This document shows, piece after piece, positions 42,753-51,697 of a stretch of 64,000 nucleotides of DNA; the stretch's first letter is position 1; each line of letters starts with the position of its first letter. The translations under genes were made by a program, and so were the position numbers. The stretch is taken from NCBI GenBank assembly GCA_963665785.1, contig OY762456.1, positions 1,612,001-1,676,000 of the forward strand. The letters run 5' to 3'. Origin of the DNA: UBA7455 sp026713185. GTDB taxonomy: Bacteria > Pseudomonadota > Gammaproteobacteria > Pseudomonadales > Azotimanducaceae. A model generated the notes under the pieces. The model had not been told where the DNA came from, searched no databases, and worked only from the letters and a program-made list of their open reading frames with translations.

Positions 42753-44384
42753 ATGGACAGGAAAAAGATTGAGATATACGACACCACGTTACGAGATGGG
42801 AACCAGGGTGAAGGTGTCAATTTAAGTCTGGCGGACAAACTGGAAATTACGCAGGCCCTGGACGATCTTGGTGTGGACTATGTCGAAGGGGGCTGGCCTG
42901 GATCAAACCCAAAGGACGATGCATACTTTGTCAGTGTCAGGGACCTTGATTTAAAACACCTGAAGATCAGTGCGTTTGGCTCAACTCATCGCGCAGAAGT
43001 TGATCCCGAGGATGATTTTTTTCTGGCGAAACTGGTGGCAGCGGATGCGGATATCACCTGCATATTCGGTAAGAGTTGGGACCTGCATGTAGAGCAGGCA
43101 TTACGCATCTCACCGGAACGGAATCTCGAAATGATTACCGGCTCTGTACAGTACCTTGCCGAGACCACGGGCAAGCCCTGTTTTTATGATGCCGAACACT
43201 TCTTTGACGGCTTTAAAAGTGACCCCGGATATGCCATTGCAACCGTACAGGCAGCAGTTGATGGTGGCGCTGCACGGGTGATTCTGTGCGATACCAACGG
43301 TGGTGTCATGCCTTATGAAGTCGCCCATGCCATTCGGGAAGTGCGCAGGGAAACTTCTGGTGTAAAACTGGGTATTCACGTACATAACGATGGTGGTCTG
43401 GCGGTCGCCAACACCCTGCGTGCGATTGAAGAAGGCGCGATTCAGGTTCATGGCACTATCAATGGGATCGGGGAACGTTGCGGCAATGTGGACCTGACAT
43501 CGATACTGGGCAATCTTGAATTGAAGATGGGCTATTTATGCCTGCCGGAAGGTCATATCAGCAGTCTTACCAATCTCAGTCGCAAAATATGGGAATATCT
43601 GGGTATTTCAGGTCCATCGGGGCAGCCCTTTGTTGGACCATCGGCCTTTGCTCACAAGGGCGGAGTGCATGTGAGCGCCGTGCAGCGAAATCCAGAAACC
43701 TATGAACACATCGCTCCGGAACTTGTGGGTAATGCCCGCAAGATATTGATCAGTGAATTGTCAGGAGGGGCCAATCTGAGGGCAAAACTGGCTAATCGTT
43801 ATCCGGAACTTGAAGATGCAAAAATTGTGAAGGCAATTCTGGAAGAGGTTCAGGACCGTGAACATGCTGGTTATTCATTTGAAAGTGCAGATGGCAGTTT
43901 CGACCTGGTGGTACGCCGGCATCTGGGTAAATTCAATCCATGTTTTCAACCGGTCTATTTCAGAATTTATTCACCGAGTAATGAAGATCATTCGGATAGT
44001 GATTCAGACAGTGACGGACTCATAGAAGCCTCGGTAAAAGTCAAAATCGGAGAAAAAGTGAAACTATGTGCAGCTGAAGGTCATGGCCCGGTTGATGCAC
44101 TCAACAAAGCGGTTCAACAGTCGCTGGTTGAAGAATATCCGGTGGTTCTTGATCTTCACTTGCTGGATTTCAGTGTCAAGGTAATCAACTCTACAGAGGA
44201 AACTGCCGCCAAGGTTCGGGTATATCTTGAACACAGTTTCCAGGGTGGCATATTTGGAACCATCGGTGTAAATGTCGATATTATCAAGGCCAGTTGGAAC
44301 GCTCTTGTAGAGGCCTACCAGTATGCTCTAATGCAACACATTGAATTTGTTGGTGAACTGACTAACAGGAAAAGTGATGATTGA
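42753..44384 (+). CDS. cimA: Citramalate synthase
   Basis: Condenses pyruvate and acetyl-CoA to citramalate, the first step of the threonine-independent route to 2-oxobutyrate and isoleucine. The 543-residue protein is the long CimA type: TIM-barrel start YDTTLRDGNQGEGVNLSL, metal-binding HVHNDGG, EGGWPGSNPKD, FAHKGGVHVSAV, and a C-terminal regulatory domain. An acidic Ser-Asp run (SDSDSDSD, about 410-420) sits in the linker to that domain. Placed directly after leuCD, which would isomerise citramalate; no leuA or leuB is in the window. Confidence 0.93.
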   Translation: MDRKKIEIYDTTLRDGNQGEGVNLSLADKLEITQALDDLGVDYVEGGWPGSNPKDDAYFVSVRDLDLKHLKISAFGSTHRAEVDPEDDFFLAKLVAADADITCIFGKSWDLHVEQALRISPERNLEMITGSVQYLAETTGKPCFYDAEHFFDGFKSDPGYAIATVQAAVDGGAARVILCDTNGGVMPYEVAHAIREVRRETSGVKLGIHVHNDGGLAVANTLRAIEEGAIQVHGTINGIGERCGNVDLTSILGNLELKMGYLCLPEGHISSLTNLSRKIWEYLGISGPSGQPFVGPSAFAHKGGVHVSAVQRNPETYEHIAPELVGNARKILISELSGGANLRAKLANRYPELEDAKIVKAILEEVQDREHAGYSFESADGSFDLVVRRHLGKFNPCFQPVYFRIYSPSNEDHSDSDSDSDGLIEASVKVKIGEKVKLCAAEGHGPVDALNKAVQQSLVEEYPVVLDLHLLDFSVKVINSTEETAAKVRVYLEHSFQGGIFGTIGVNVDIIKASWNALVEAYQYALMQHIEFVGELTNRKSDD

Positions 44385-44448
44385 AAGGGCAGGTGGCGTC
44401 AAATGGGTAGATCAATGACCAGTGAAATGTTGAATACGTTTGGCATTG

Positions 44449-45273
44449 ATGGCGAATAGACTGCTCATTTTCGCCGGTGGAGTGTTGTTACTCCTGGTGA
44501 TCGGGTTTCTGGTTTACAAATACATCCAGCCTGAAACGGAGATACCGGCGATCAGTAGTCCCCTCACTGTCCCGGAGCCAGAACCTGTACCCGAGCCATC
44601 AACCCCGCCAGAAGCACCCATATCAAAGCCTGACGACGAAGTGGTAGTTGCCGGGGAACAGGAAGAGCCACCCTTTATCCTGCCATCGCTGGATAACAGC
44701 GATCAGTTGATACGTGAAGGTGCTGTCAATCTGACACGGCATGAGGGAATCAATCGATGGCTGGGACCCAATGATCTCATAAGGAAGTTTGTTGTATTCG
44801 TAGACAATATCGCCGAAGGTCGGGTAGCACGGGAAACAGTTCGTGTATTGACTCCGGAAGGTTCATTTACAGTCAGACAGGTTTCCGACGAGGTTTTTAT
44901 TCTGGATGAAGCTTCCTACCAGAGATACAACAGTGTTGTCGAAGTGATTGTGTCCCTTGATGCCAGACGGTCTGCTGAGTTTTTCATGTTACTCAGTCCT
45001 TTGTTCCAGAATGCATTACAGGAACTGGGTTATCCTGACAGACAATTTGGCGATGTAGTCTTCAAGGCGATAGGCAGATTGCTGGAAGCCCCGATCATTA
45101 CAAAGCCGGTAAGGCTTATACGACCGGTGGTAATGTATGAATTTGAAGATCAGAGGTTGGAATCTCTTAGTCCGGCGCAAAAGCAGTTGGTCAGAATGGG
45201 ACCGGAAAATTCAAAGATGCTGCAGGATCATCTGAGAAATATAGCACTGGAGTTGCGTTTGATTATGCGATAG
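44449..45273 (+). CDS. DUF3014 family protein
   Basis: A 274-residue protein with one N-terminal transmembrane helix (about 5-24), a Pro/Glu-rich linker (PEPEPVPEPSTPPEAP, about 42-58) and a DUF3014 domain. The marks are LIREGAVNLTRHEGINRWLGP-like residues split by LNDL, FVVFVDNIAEGRVARE, and FKAIGRLLEAP. Probably anchored in the inner membrane with a periplasmic domain; no function is established. ATG 44449 is preferred; TTG 44440 is also in frame. It follows cimA on the same strand and is convergent with ppiB. Confidence 0.75.
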   Translation: MANRLLIFAGGVLLLLVIGFLVYKYIQPETEIPAISSPLTVPEPEPVPEPSTPPEAPISKPDDEVVVAGEQEEPPFILPSLDNSDQLIREGAVNLTRHEGINRWLGPNDLIRKFVVFVDNIAEGRVARETVRVLTPEGSFTVRQVSDEVFILDEASYQRYNSVVEVIVSLDARRSAEFFMLLSPLFQNALQELGYPDRQFGDVVFKAIGRLLEAPIITKPVRLIRPVVMYEFEDQRLESLSPAQKQLVRMGPENSKMLQDHLRNIALELRLIMR

Positions 45274-45277
45274 ATAT

Positions 45278-45781
45278 CTATATCCGGTCAGAGCGGTTCC
45301 ATTTTTCAACTCTGGCGGACTGGGCAGAGAGTAGTTCTTCTGCATCACCGGTGATATCGATTGTAACAATCCTGTCCCCCTGGGTTATGCTGTTGACAAC
45401 ATCCTGATCTGATTGCGAGACCACCTCGCCAAAGATGGAATGAGCATCATTCAGATGAGGAGTGGGCACATGGGTAATAAAGAACTGGCTGCCGTTGGTA
45501 TTGGGGCCGGCATTGGCCATGGATAATCTGCCGGGTTTATCGTGTCGCAGCGATGGATTGAATTCATCCTCAAATTGATAGCCTGGACCGCCGGCGCCGG
45601 TACCAAGGGGGCAACCACCCTGGATCATGAATTGACTGATAACACGGTGGAAATTAAGTCCATTGTAGTATTTCCGGTTACTCAGGTTGACGAAATTAGC
45701 AACGGTAACAGGAGCCTCATCCGGGAACAGGTTAATGTTGATCGTACCCTTGCTGGTTTCAATGGCTGCGGAGATTTTCAT
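45278..45781 (-). CDS. ppiB: Peptidyl-prolyl cis-trans isomerase, cyclophilin type
   Basis: Cytoplasmic cyclophilin, 167 residues. The active-site pattern is clear: NFHRVISQFMIQGG (catalytic Arg), NTNGSQFFIT and LNDAHSIFGEV. No signal peptide, so it is the PpiB rather than PpiA type. ATG 45781 has aagga 6 bases upstream; another ATG two codons earlier overlaps that ribosome site. The first 23 bases overlap the 3' end of gltA on the same strand. Confidence 0.92.
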   Translation of the reverse strand: MKISAAIETSKGTININLFPDEAPVTVANFVNLSNRKYYNGLNFHRVISQFMIQGGCPLGTGAGGPGYQFEDEFNPSLRHDKPGRLSMANAGPNTNGSQFFITHVPTPHLNDAHSIFGEVVSQSDQDVVNSITQGDRIVTIDITGDAEELLSAQSARVEKWNRSDRI

Positions 45782-47063
45782 CGACATTCCTTATCTTTAT
45801 ATCTGTGTAGTCCCGTTTACCGGGCCCCAGGAAAAGCTGTCTGGGTCTTGCAATTTTGAATGGAGCAGACAGCATCTCGTCCCAGTGTGTGATCCATCCA
45901 GGCATCCGACCCAGGGTGAATATTGCTGTAAACATGCTGGTGGGAATCCCAATGGCTTTCAGGGTAATACCCGAGTAGAAATCAATGTTTGGATACAGCT
46001 TGCGTTCGATGAAATAGTCCTGTTCGCGGGCAATTCTCTCAAGTTTCTGTGCAATTCTGAGCAGTGGGTCATCAACACCCAGTTCGTTCAGAACCGCGTG
46101 GCAGCTTTCCTGCATCACCGTAGCACGCGGGTCGAAGTTCTTGTAGACACGGTGCCCGAAACCCATGAGTCTGAAAGGGTCATCCTTGTCTTTGGCTTTT
46201 TCGACATATTCCTCGATACGGGATTCATCGGCAATTTCACTCAGCATATCCAGTACAGCTTCGTTGGCGCCCCCGTGAGATGGTCCCCACAAAGCGGCAA
46301 TACCCGCAGACATTACCGCATAGGGATTTGCTTCTGTTGAACCTGCCATTCTGACTGTGGAAGTTGAAGCATTCTGTTCATGGTCAGCGTGAAGTATGAA
46401 TATCTGGTCAACTGCATGGGCGATGGTTGGACTCACGTTGGGTCTCTCACCTTCTTTTCCAAAGCACATATACAGGAAATTCTCGGCGTAATTCAGGGAT
46501 GGATCTGGCGCCAGGAATGCCTCGCCCTTTGTCTTCCGGTAGGTCATGGCAGCAAGAGTGGGTATTTTCGCAATGAGGTTCAGTGCGGTTTCTCTTCTGT
46601 GGTCTGCGTTGTAGATATCCAGACCATCGTGGTAGAGCGATGCCAGGCCTCCAACGGCAGCACAAAGCATCGACATCGGATGGGAATGTTCGGTGAATCC
46701 CTCGAAAATATGCTGCAGGTGATCATCTACCACCATCCGGGACTGAATCTCCTGTTCGAATGATGATAATTGAGTCTGACTGGGTAATTCGCCGTTTAAC
46801 AGAAGATAACAGACTTCCAGGTGGCTTGATTGATTTGCCAACTGTTCAATCGGATAACCGCGGTACAGCAGTATACCATTGTTCCCATCGATATAAGTGA
46901 TTGAAGAGTCACAGGCGGCAGTTGACAGGAATCCGGGGTCATAGGTGTAAATTCCTTCTGATATCAACTCACGAACATCAACGACATTCAGTCCATTGGA
47001 TGCTTCGAGAACAGGCAGGTCCACAGTTTTGCCGTCGATAATGATTTGAACTTTCTGTGTCAT
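45759..47063 (-). CDS. gltA: Citrate synthase, type II
   Basis: Condenses oxaloacetate and acetyl-CoA to citrate. It is 434 residues with the hexameric type II N-terminal domain (about 1-60). Catalytic residues are in GPSHGGANEAV (His), MGFGHRVYKNFDPRA (His) and YPNIDFYSGI (Asp). Ggag lies about 9 bases ahead of the ATG. It is transcribed away from sdhCDAB, as in Pseudomonas; an insertion sequence now sits in the gap. The C-terminal tail is extended by about ten residues and runs into ppiB. Confidence 0.96.
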   Translation of the reverse strand: MTQKVQIIIDGKTVDLPVLEASNGLNVVDVRELISEGIYTYDPGFLSTAACDSSITYIDGNNGILLYRGYPIEQLANQSSHLEVCYLLLNGELPSQTQLSSFEQEIQSRMVVDDHLQHIFEGFTEHSHPMSMLCAAVGGLASLYHDGLDIYNADHRRETALNLIAKIPTLAAMTYRKTKGEAFLAPDPSLNYAENFLYMCFGKEGERPNVSPTIAHAVDQIFILHADHEQNASTSTVRMAGSTEANPYAVMSAGIAALWGPSHGGANEAVLDMLSEIADESRIEEYVEKAKDKDDPFRLMGFGHRVYKNFDPRATVMQESCHAVLNELGVDDPLLRIAQKLERIAREQDYFIERKLYPNIDFYSGITLKAIGIPTSMFTAIFTLGRMPGWITHWDEMLSAPFKIARPRQLFLGPGKRDYTDIKIRNVDENLRSH

Positions 47064-47130
47064 TCAGCTGGCTCCGGTAGCGTTTCGATTCTGGCAAGTG
47101 AAAAATGTATTGATGCCGGAACGAATTAAC

Positions 47131-47159
47131 ATAAAAGCAAAACCTGTCCGGCTTGTAAA
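47131..47159 (-). promoter_or_regulatory. Putative gltA promoter
   Basis: Minus-strand TTTACA (47159-47154) and TTTTAT (47136-47131) with a 17-base spacer, matching the sigma-70 consensus at five and four positions. The leader to the gltA ATG would be about 60 bases. The rest of the 392 bases between gltA and the transposase holds no gene. Confidence 0.5.
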
Positions 47160-47374
47160 GGTTTGTCGGCGTCGTTTCCGGTATCAGGTTTGCTTTATAC
47201 TCACCATGGTTCCTCCAGTCGCTCATACATGAATTAGGCACGCTATCACCAGAATCTTTTGCTTCCGGGACATGGACTCTCTTTTTTCGGATTGATTTAT
47301 CGGTGGATGAGTGTATCAACTCACAGCAATTCCCGCCAACCCACGCTACCGGCTAAAAATGAGGGTTGTAACGG

Positions 47375-48833
47375 GTTTCAAAAAAAGTTTTTCGTAGACT
47401 TGTCATGCAAAATTAGTAGTATGGCAGTGTCTTTTAAAGTGATAGGTCCTTAAATATGGCTAATCTCTTTTCTCGCAAGACTCTAAGCGCACCGGGATTA
47501 CTCCGTGAACTGCGTTCCTGCTTCGACCGTATCGAGGATAACATTACCCCGCGGGGGCTGACCCTGACGGACTGCCTGATGTCCGGGCTGGCGGTTTTCG
47601 GCCTGAAGTATGCGTCGCTGCTGCGCTTCGACCAGGACACCCGAGGCAACACGATGATTCGGTCGAACCTGAAGAGTTTATACGGGGTCAAGCGAGCGCC
47701 ATCTGATACGGCGTTGCGGGAACGTCTGGACCCGGTGGACCCACAGGTTCTACGACCGGCGTTCAAGCGGTTGTTCAGTGTGCTACAGCGAGGCAAGGGT
47801 CTGGAGGGCTTCACCTATCTGGACGCTCATTACCTGTTGTCGGTTGACGGCACGGGGTATTTTTCGTCGTCGACGGTGCATTGCGCGAACTGCTGCGAGA
47901 AGCATCATAGGGACGGTCGGACCACCTATTACCACCAGATATTAGGCGCGGTGCTGGTGCATCCAGAGCAGCGGGAGGTATTTCCGCTGGCGCCGGAGCC
48001 GATCGTCAAGGAGGACGGCGCGAAGAAGAATGACTGTGAGCGTAACGCAGCGAAGCGATTGCTGCGGGATGTGCGCCGGGAGCATCCGCATTTGAAGCTT
48101 CTGGTGGTGGAGGATGCGCTGGCCTCGAACGGGCCGCACATCGAGTTGCTCAAGACATTGGACATGCGTTTCGTGCTCGGCGTGAAGCCTGGTGACCACA
48201 AGCATCTATTCGAGTGGGTGGATACGACAGCGGCGCTGCAGCAGAGTGCGGTGCAGACCGTCGCGTGGACCGACGGGCAGGATGTGCGGCATGACTTCCG
48301 TTACTGCAACGGGGTACCGCTGAACGACGCCAATTTCGAGTTGGAGGTCAATTTCCTGGAATACTGGGAGCGGCGTCACAACGGCAAGGAACAACACTTC
48401 TCATGGGTCACGGACCTGCCCATTGAGGCCTCGAACGTCATGCAGTTGATGCGCGCGGGGCGCGCGCGGTGGCGCATCGAGAACGAGACTTTCAATACCC
48501 TGAAGAACCAAGGCTACTGCTTCGAGCACAACTTTGGCCACGGCGACCAGCATTTATCGACGGTGTTCGCGCACCTGATGATGCTGGCCTTTCTGATCGA
48601 TCAGATTCAGCAGCGCTGCTGCCGCTTGTTCCGGGCTGCCCAAGCGAAGGCCGGGCGCGCCCGGTACTTCTGGGAGCAACTGCGGGCGATGTTTCTGGAG
48701 TTTGTGCTGCCAGACTGGGAGACGCTGTACCGATCGCTGGCCTTCGGCCACCGGAGGCAGGTTCCGATCCCCCTGGACCCCGGCTGAACGCGCGCTGTGG
48801 CCGGGTGTGCGACGAGCCGATTTTTCAGGGAAA
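47375..48833 (+). mobile_element. Insertion sequence between gltA and sdhC (ends approximate)
   Basis: A single transposase gene with short flanks, noticeably richer in GC than the sequence on both sides. The proposed ends are gtttcaaaaaaagttttt near 47377 and, inverted, gtttccctgaaaaatcgg near 48833. They agree only in part (about 10 of 19 bases), so the borders are tentative. No target duplication was identified. The IS ends do not match the arms of the palindromic repeats. Confidence 0.45.
47456..48787 (+). CDS. DDE transposase, IS4/ISNCY-like
   Basis: A 443-residue transposase of the group starting FSRKTLSAPGLLRELRSCF. The likely acidic residues are in LLSVDGTGYFSS (Asp), VVEDALASNG (Asp) and RWRIENETFNTLKNQGY (Glu), giving a DDE pattern; HCANCCEKHHRDG is characteristic of the group. 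The frame is complete with no stop or frameshift, so the element may be recent and active. Codon use is more GC-rich than the TCA genes around it. Exact IS family is from memory of similar sequences and is only moderately sure. Confidence 0.82.
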   Translation: MANLFSRKTLSAPGLLRELRSCFDRIEDNITPRGLTLTDCLMSGLAVFGLKYASLLRFDQDTRGNTMIRSNLKSLYGVKRAPSDTALRERLDPVDPQVLRPAFKRLFSVLQRGKGLEGFTYLDAHYLLSVDGTGYFSSSTVHCANCCEKHHRDGRTTYYHQILGAVLVHPEQREVFPLAPEPIVKEDGAKKNDCERNAAKRLLRDVRREHPHLKLLVVEDALASNGPHIELLKTLDMRFVLGVKPGDHKHLFEWVDTTAALQQSAVQTVAWTDGQDVRHDFRYCNGVPLNDANFELEVNFLEYWERRHNGKEQHFSWVTDLPIEASNVMQLMRAGRARWRIENETFNTLKNQGYCFEHNFGHGDQHLSTVFAHLMMLAFLIDQIQQRCCRLFRAAQAKAGRARYFWEQLRAMFLEFVLPDWETLYRSLAFGHRRQVPIPLDPG

Positions 48834-48976
48834 CAGTAGCCACATGAAATGTCCGGGACTAAGCCGAAGGGGTTGCGTACTCTACTGGTAGCCTGGCCAG
48901 CCTTATCGTATGTTGGACTGGTGGCTGTAGGGAGCAGATCGAGTTAGCGGGAATTGCTGATCAACTCATGTGCACA

Positions 48977-49005
48977 TTGTCTTTCAATTGCAGAATCACT
49001 ATGAT
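48977..49005 (+). promoter_or_regulatory. Putative sdhCDAB promoter
   Basis: TTGTCT (48977-48982) and TATGAT (49000-49005) with a 17-base spacer; the -10 matches five of six consensus positions. Transcription would start near 49012, about 70 bases before sdhC. It lies between the insertion sequence and sdhC, so the operon keeps its own promoter. The remainder of 48788-49080 has no other visible feature. Confidence 0.55.
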
Positions 49006-49080
49006 GCCGAAAATGAACGGGATGGTGTGTATGAACAGCTCGAATCGGATGGTTGTGACTTTTTCAGATGAGAGTTTACG

Positions 49081-49473
49081 GTGAAAAACGATAGTCGACC
49101 CACTAATGTGGGTCTGTCCAATCTTTTTGTTTTCCGGTTTCCCATTACTGCCATTGTTTCAATTATTCATCGTATTACAGGCATATTGTTGTTTGCAGGC
49201 ATCGCATTCGCTCTGTATGTGTTGCAGGTATCCCTGTCTTCAGAACAGGGTTTCAATGAAATCAAAAGTGCTTTGACTTCGCCGTTATGCCTGGTTATTA
49301 CCATTGCCCTGATTGCCGTTTTGTTATTTCATTTTGTCGCTGGAATAAAGCACCTTTTGATGGACTTGGGAATTGGCGAAACTTTGGAGGGAGGTGTCTT
49401 TGCGTCCAGGGTTGTATTGTTGAGTGTTGCAATACTCGTTTTTCTGGCGGGAACTTATCTGGTCCAGATATGA
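49081..49473 (+). CDS. sdhC: Succinate dehydrogenase cytochrome b556 subunit
   Basis: Membrane anchor of complex II, 130 residues with three transmembrane helices. The quinone and heme signature SIIHRITGILLF (helix 1) and the heme-ligand His in FHFVAGIKHLLMD are present. The start is GTG 49081 with gagag about 8 bases upstream. First gene of sdhCDAB. Confidence 0.94.
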   Translation: MKNDSRPTNVGLSNLFVFRFPITAIVSIIHRITGILLFAGIAFALYVLQVSLSSEQGFNEIKSALTSPLCLVITIALIAVLLFHFVAGIKHLLMDLGIGETLEGGVFASRVVLLSVAILVFLAGTYLVQI

Positions 49474-49543
49474 AGTTTCCAGTAGAAAAACGCTCGAAGA
49501 AAACACTTGTAGATAACCAATGCGGAAAAGAGCACATGGACCC

Positions 49544-49918
49544 ATGAATATTCGAGTTACACGCCCCGGTAGAAGCGGAGTTCTGGATTGGCTTATTCAA
49601 CGCGTGACCGCAGTGATTGTCGCGGCGTTTATCGTGGTGATGATTGTCTGGTTACTGGTGACTGGTGATGTCACTTATGCTGCATGGAAGGGGTTGTTTG
49701 CAACTGCCTGGATGCAGTCATTCACTTTACTGGCATTGCTTGCCACCTGTTTACACGCCTGGATTGGCATGTGGACCGTAGGTACGGATTATATTCAGAC
49801 CAGAAACCAGGGAAAGTATGCCGATACATTGCTGTTTCTCTATCTATTGGGTTGTACGCTTGTTTTGATAATCTACCTGTTGTGGGGTATCAACATCCTG
49901 TGGGGAACTGATCCATGA
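49544..49918 (+). CDS. sdhD: Succinate dehydrogenase hydrophobic anchor subunit
   Basis: Second anchor subunit, 124 residues from ATG 49544 with three hydrophobic helices. LIQRVTAVIVAAF and the conserved HAWIGMWTVGTDYI (heme-ligand His, quinone-site region) identify it. The frame is open 24 bases upstream to another ATG at 49520, but MNIRVTRPGRSG is the usual N-terminus. The stop overlaps the sdhA start (ATGA). Confidence 0.93.
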   Translation: MNIRVTRPGRSGVLDWLIQRVTAVIVAAFIVVMIVWLLVTGDVTYAAWKGLFATAWMQSFTLLALLATCLHAWIGMWTVGTDYIQTRNQGKYADTLLFLYLLGCTLVLIIYLLWGINILWGTDP

Positions 49919-51690
49919 GTAACACACCCATTCTGGAATTTGATGCCATTATTGTAGGTGGTGGTGGCGCCGGAATGCGGGCTGCACTACAACTGGCGGA
50001 ATCCGGGAATAAAACCGCCGTTCTGTCAAAGGTTTTCCCAACACGGTCACACACGGTGTCTGCTCAGGGTGGAATCACCTGTGCCATAGGTAGTGAAGAC
50101 CCCGATGATGATTGGCGCTGGCATATGTATGACACTGTAAAAGGATCCGATTACATCGGTGATCAGGATGCCATTGAATATATGTGTAGCGTTGGTCCAC
50201 AGGCGGTCTATGAACTGGAGCACATGGGATTACCATTCTCACGAACAGAAAACGGACGCATATACCAACGTCCATTCGGCGGTCAGTCAAAGGACTATGG
50301 GCAAGGCGGTCAGGCGGCCAGGACATGTGCGGCGGCAGACCGGACCGGACACGCGTTGCTGCACACACTGTACCAGGCAAACCTGAAGGCAGGATCTGTT
50401 TTTTTCAGCGAATGGTTTGCCATTGATCTCGTTAAAAATGCACATAATGCTGTGGTTGGCGTTACCGCTATCTGTATGGAAACCGGTGAGGTCCACTATG
50501 TAAAAGCAAGAGCGACGGTATTGGCAACCGGTGGCGCCGGCCGGATATTTCAAACCACTACCAATGCATTAATGAATACTGGTGATGGTACGGGCATGTC
50601 CCTGAGGGCGGGTTTCCCCGTACAGGACATCGAAATGTGGCAGTTCCATCCAACCGGTATTGCCGGCGCGGGAGTTCTGGTGACTGAAGGCTGCCGTGGT
50701 GAAGGCGGCTATCTGATAAACAGGGACGGTGAGCGTTTTATGGAGCGCTATGCACCCAATTCCAAAGATCTGGCAAGCCGTGATGTCGTTTCCCGCAGTA
50801 TGGTGCTGGAAATTCTCGAAGGGCGTGGTGTCGGTGATGAAAGCGATCACCTGCTGTTGAAGCTTGATCATCTGGGCGCCGAGACCCTTCATTCCCGCTT
50901 ACCCGGTATTACCGAATTGTCAAAAACGTTTGCACATGTAGACCCTGTAAAGGATCCGATTCCAGTAGTGCCGACTTGTCACTACATGATGGGTGGTCTA
51001 CCCACCAATGTTCATGGCCAGGGTATCAGCCTGGATAAAGACGGTAATGACAGGATTATCGAGGGTCTTTATGCTGTAGGTGAGGCTGCCTGCGTTTCGG
51101 TACATGGCGCCAACCGGCTGGGTGGTAATTCACTGCTCGATCTGGTGGTTTTTGGCAGAGCCGCCGGTTTACATATTACAGACGCGCTGGCTGCGGGGAT
51201 GGATTCACTGGAAGCGTCCGATATTGACATCGACGCTGCACTTTCCCGGCTGAACCGATGGAATAATTCCAGTGCAGGTGGTGAAAGCGTCGCATCGCTG
51301 AAAAAGGAATTACAGAACTGTATGCAGTTCAACTTTGGTGTGTTCCGCAAGGAAGAACCAATGCAGGAAAGCATGAGGATACTGTCGGATCTGCGTGAAC
51401 GAATCAGCAATGCCTGCTTGACAGACAAGAGCAAGCTGTTTAATACCGCTCGGCTGGAGGCGCTGGAACTGGATAATCTGCTGGAGACTGCCGAGGCTAC
51501 CGCGATTTGTGCCGAGGGTAGAAAAGAGAGTCGAGGTGCACATGCACGTGACGATTACCAGGAAAGGGACGATGAGAACTGGTTGGCCCATTCCATCTAC
51601 GACCCACAAAAAAAGCAGGTTGGCAAGCGTGCGGTAAACCTCAAACCCAGGACAGTCGATCCTTTTGAACCCACTGCAAGGAGTTACTGA
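49915..51690 (+). CDS. sdhA: Succinate dehydrogenase flavoprotein subunit
   Basis: Catalytic subunit of complex II, 591 residues. The FAD-binding GGGGAGMRAALQLAE starts near residue 14. The covalent-FAD His is in PTRSHTVSAQGG, and active-site segments WQFHPTG, RGEGGYLINRDGERF and THCHYMMGG-like (PTCHYMMGGLPTN) follow. The C-terminus RTVDPFEPTARSY is normal. Translationally coupled to sdhD. Confidence 0.97.
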   Translation: MSNTPILEFDAIIVGGGGAGMRAALQLAESGNKTAVLSKVFPTRSHTVSAQGGITCAIGSEDPDDDWRWHMYDTVKGSDYIGDQDAIEYMCSVGPQAVYELEHMGLPFSRTENGRIYQRPFGGQSKDYGQGGQAARTCAAADRTGHALLHTLYQANLKAGSVFFSEWFAIDLVKNAHNAVVGVTAICMETGEVHYVKARATVLATGGAGRIFQTTTNALMNTGDGTGMSLRAGFPVQDIEMWQFHPTGIAGAGVLVTEGCRGEGGYLINRDGERFMERYAPNSKDLASRDVVSRSMVLEILEGRGVGDESDHLLLKLDHLGAETLHSRLPGITELSKTFAHVDPVKDPIPVVPTCHYMMGGLPTNVHGQGISLDKDGNDRIIEGLYAVGEAACVSVHGANRLGGNSLLDLVVFGRAAGLHITDALAAGMDSLEASDIDIDAALSRLNRWNNSSAGGESVASLKKELQNCMQFNFGVFRKEEPMQESMRILSDLRERISNACLTDKSKLFNTARLEALELDNLLETAEATAICAEGRKESRGAHARDDYQERDDENWLAHSIYDPQKKQVGKRAVNLKPRTVDPFEPTARSY

Positions 51691-51697
51691 CAAGCCC

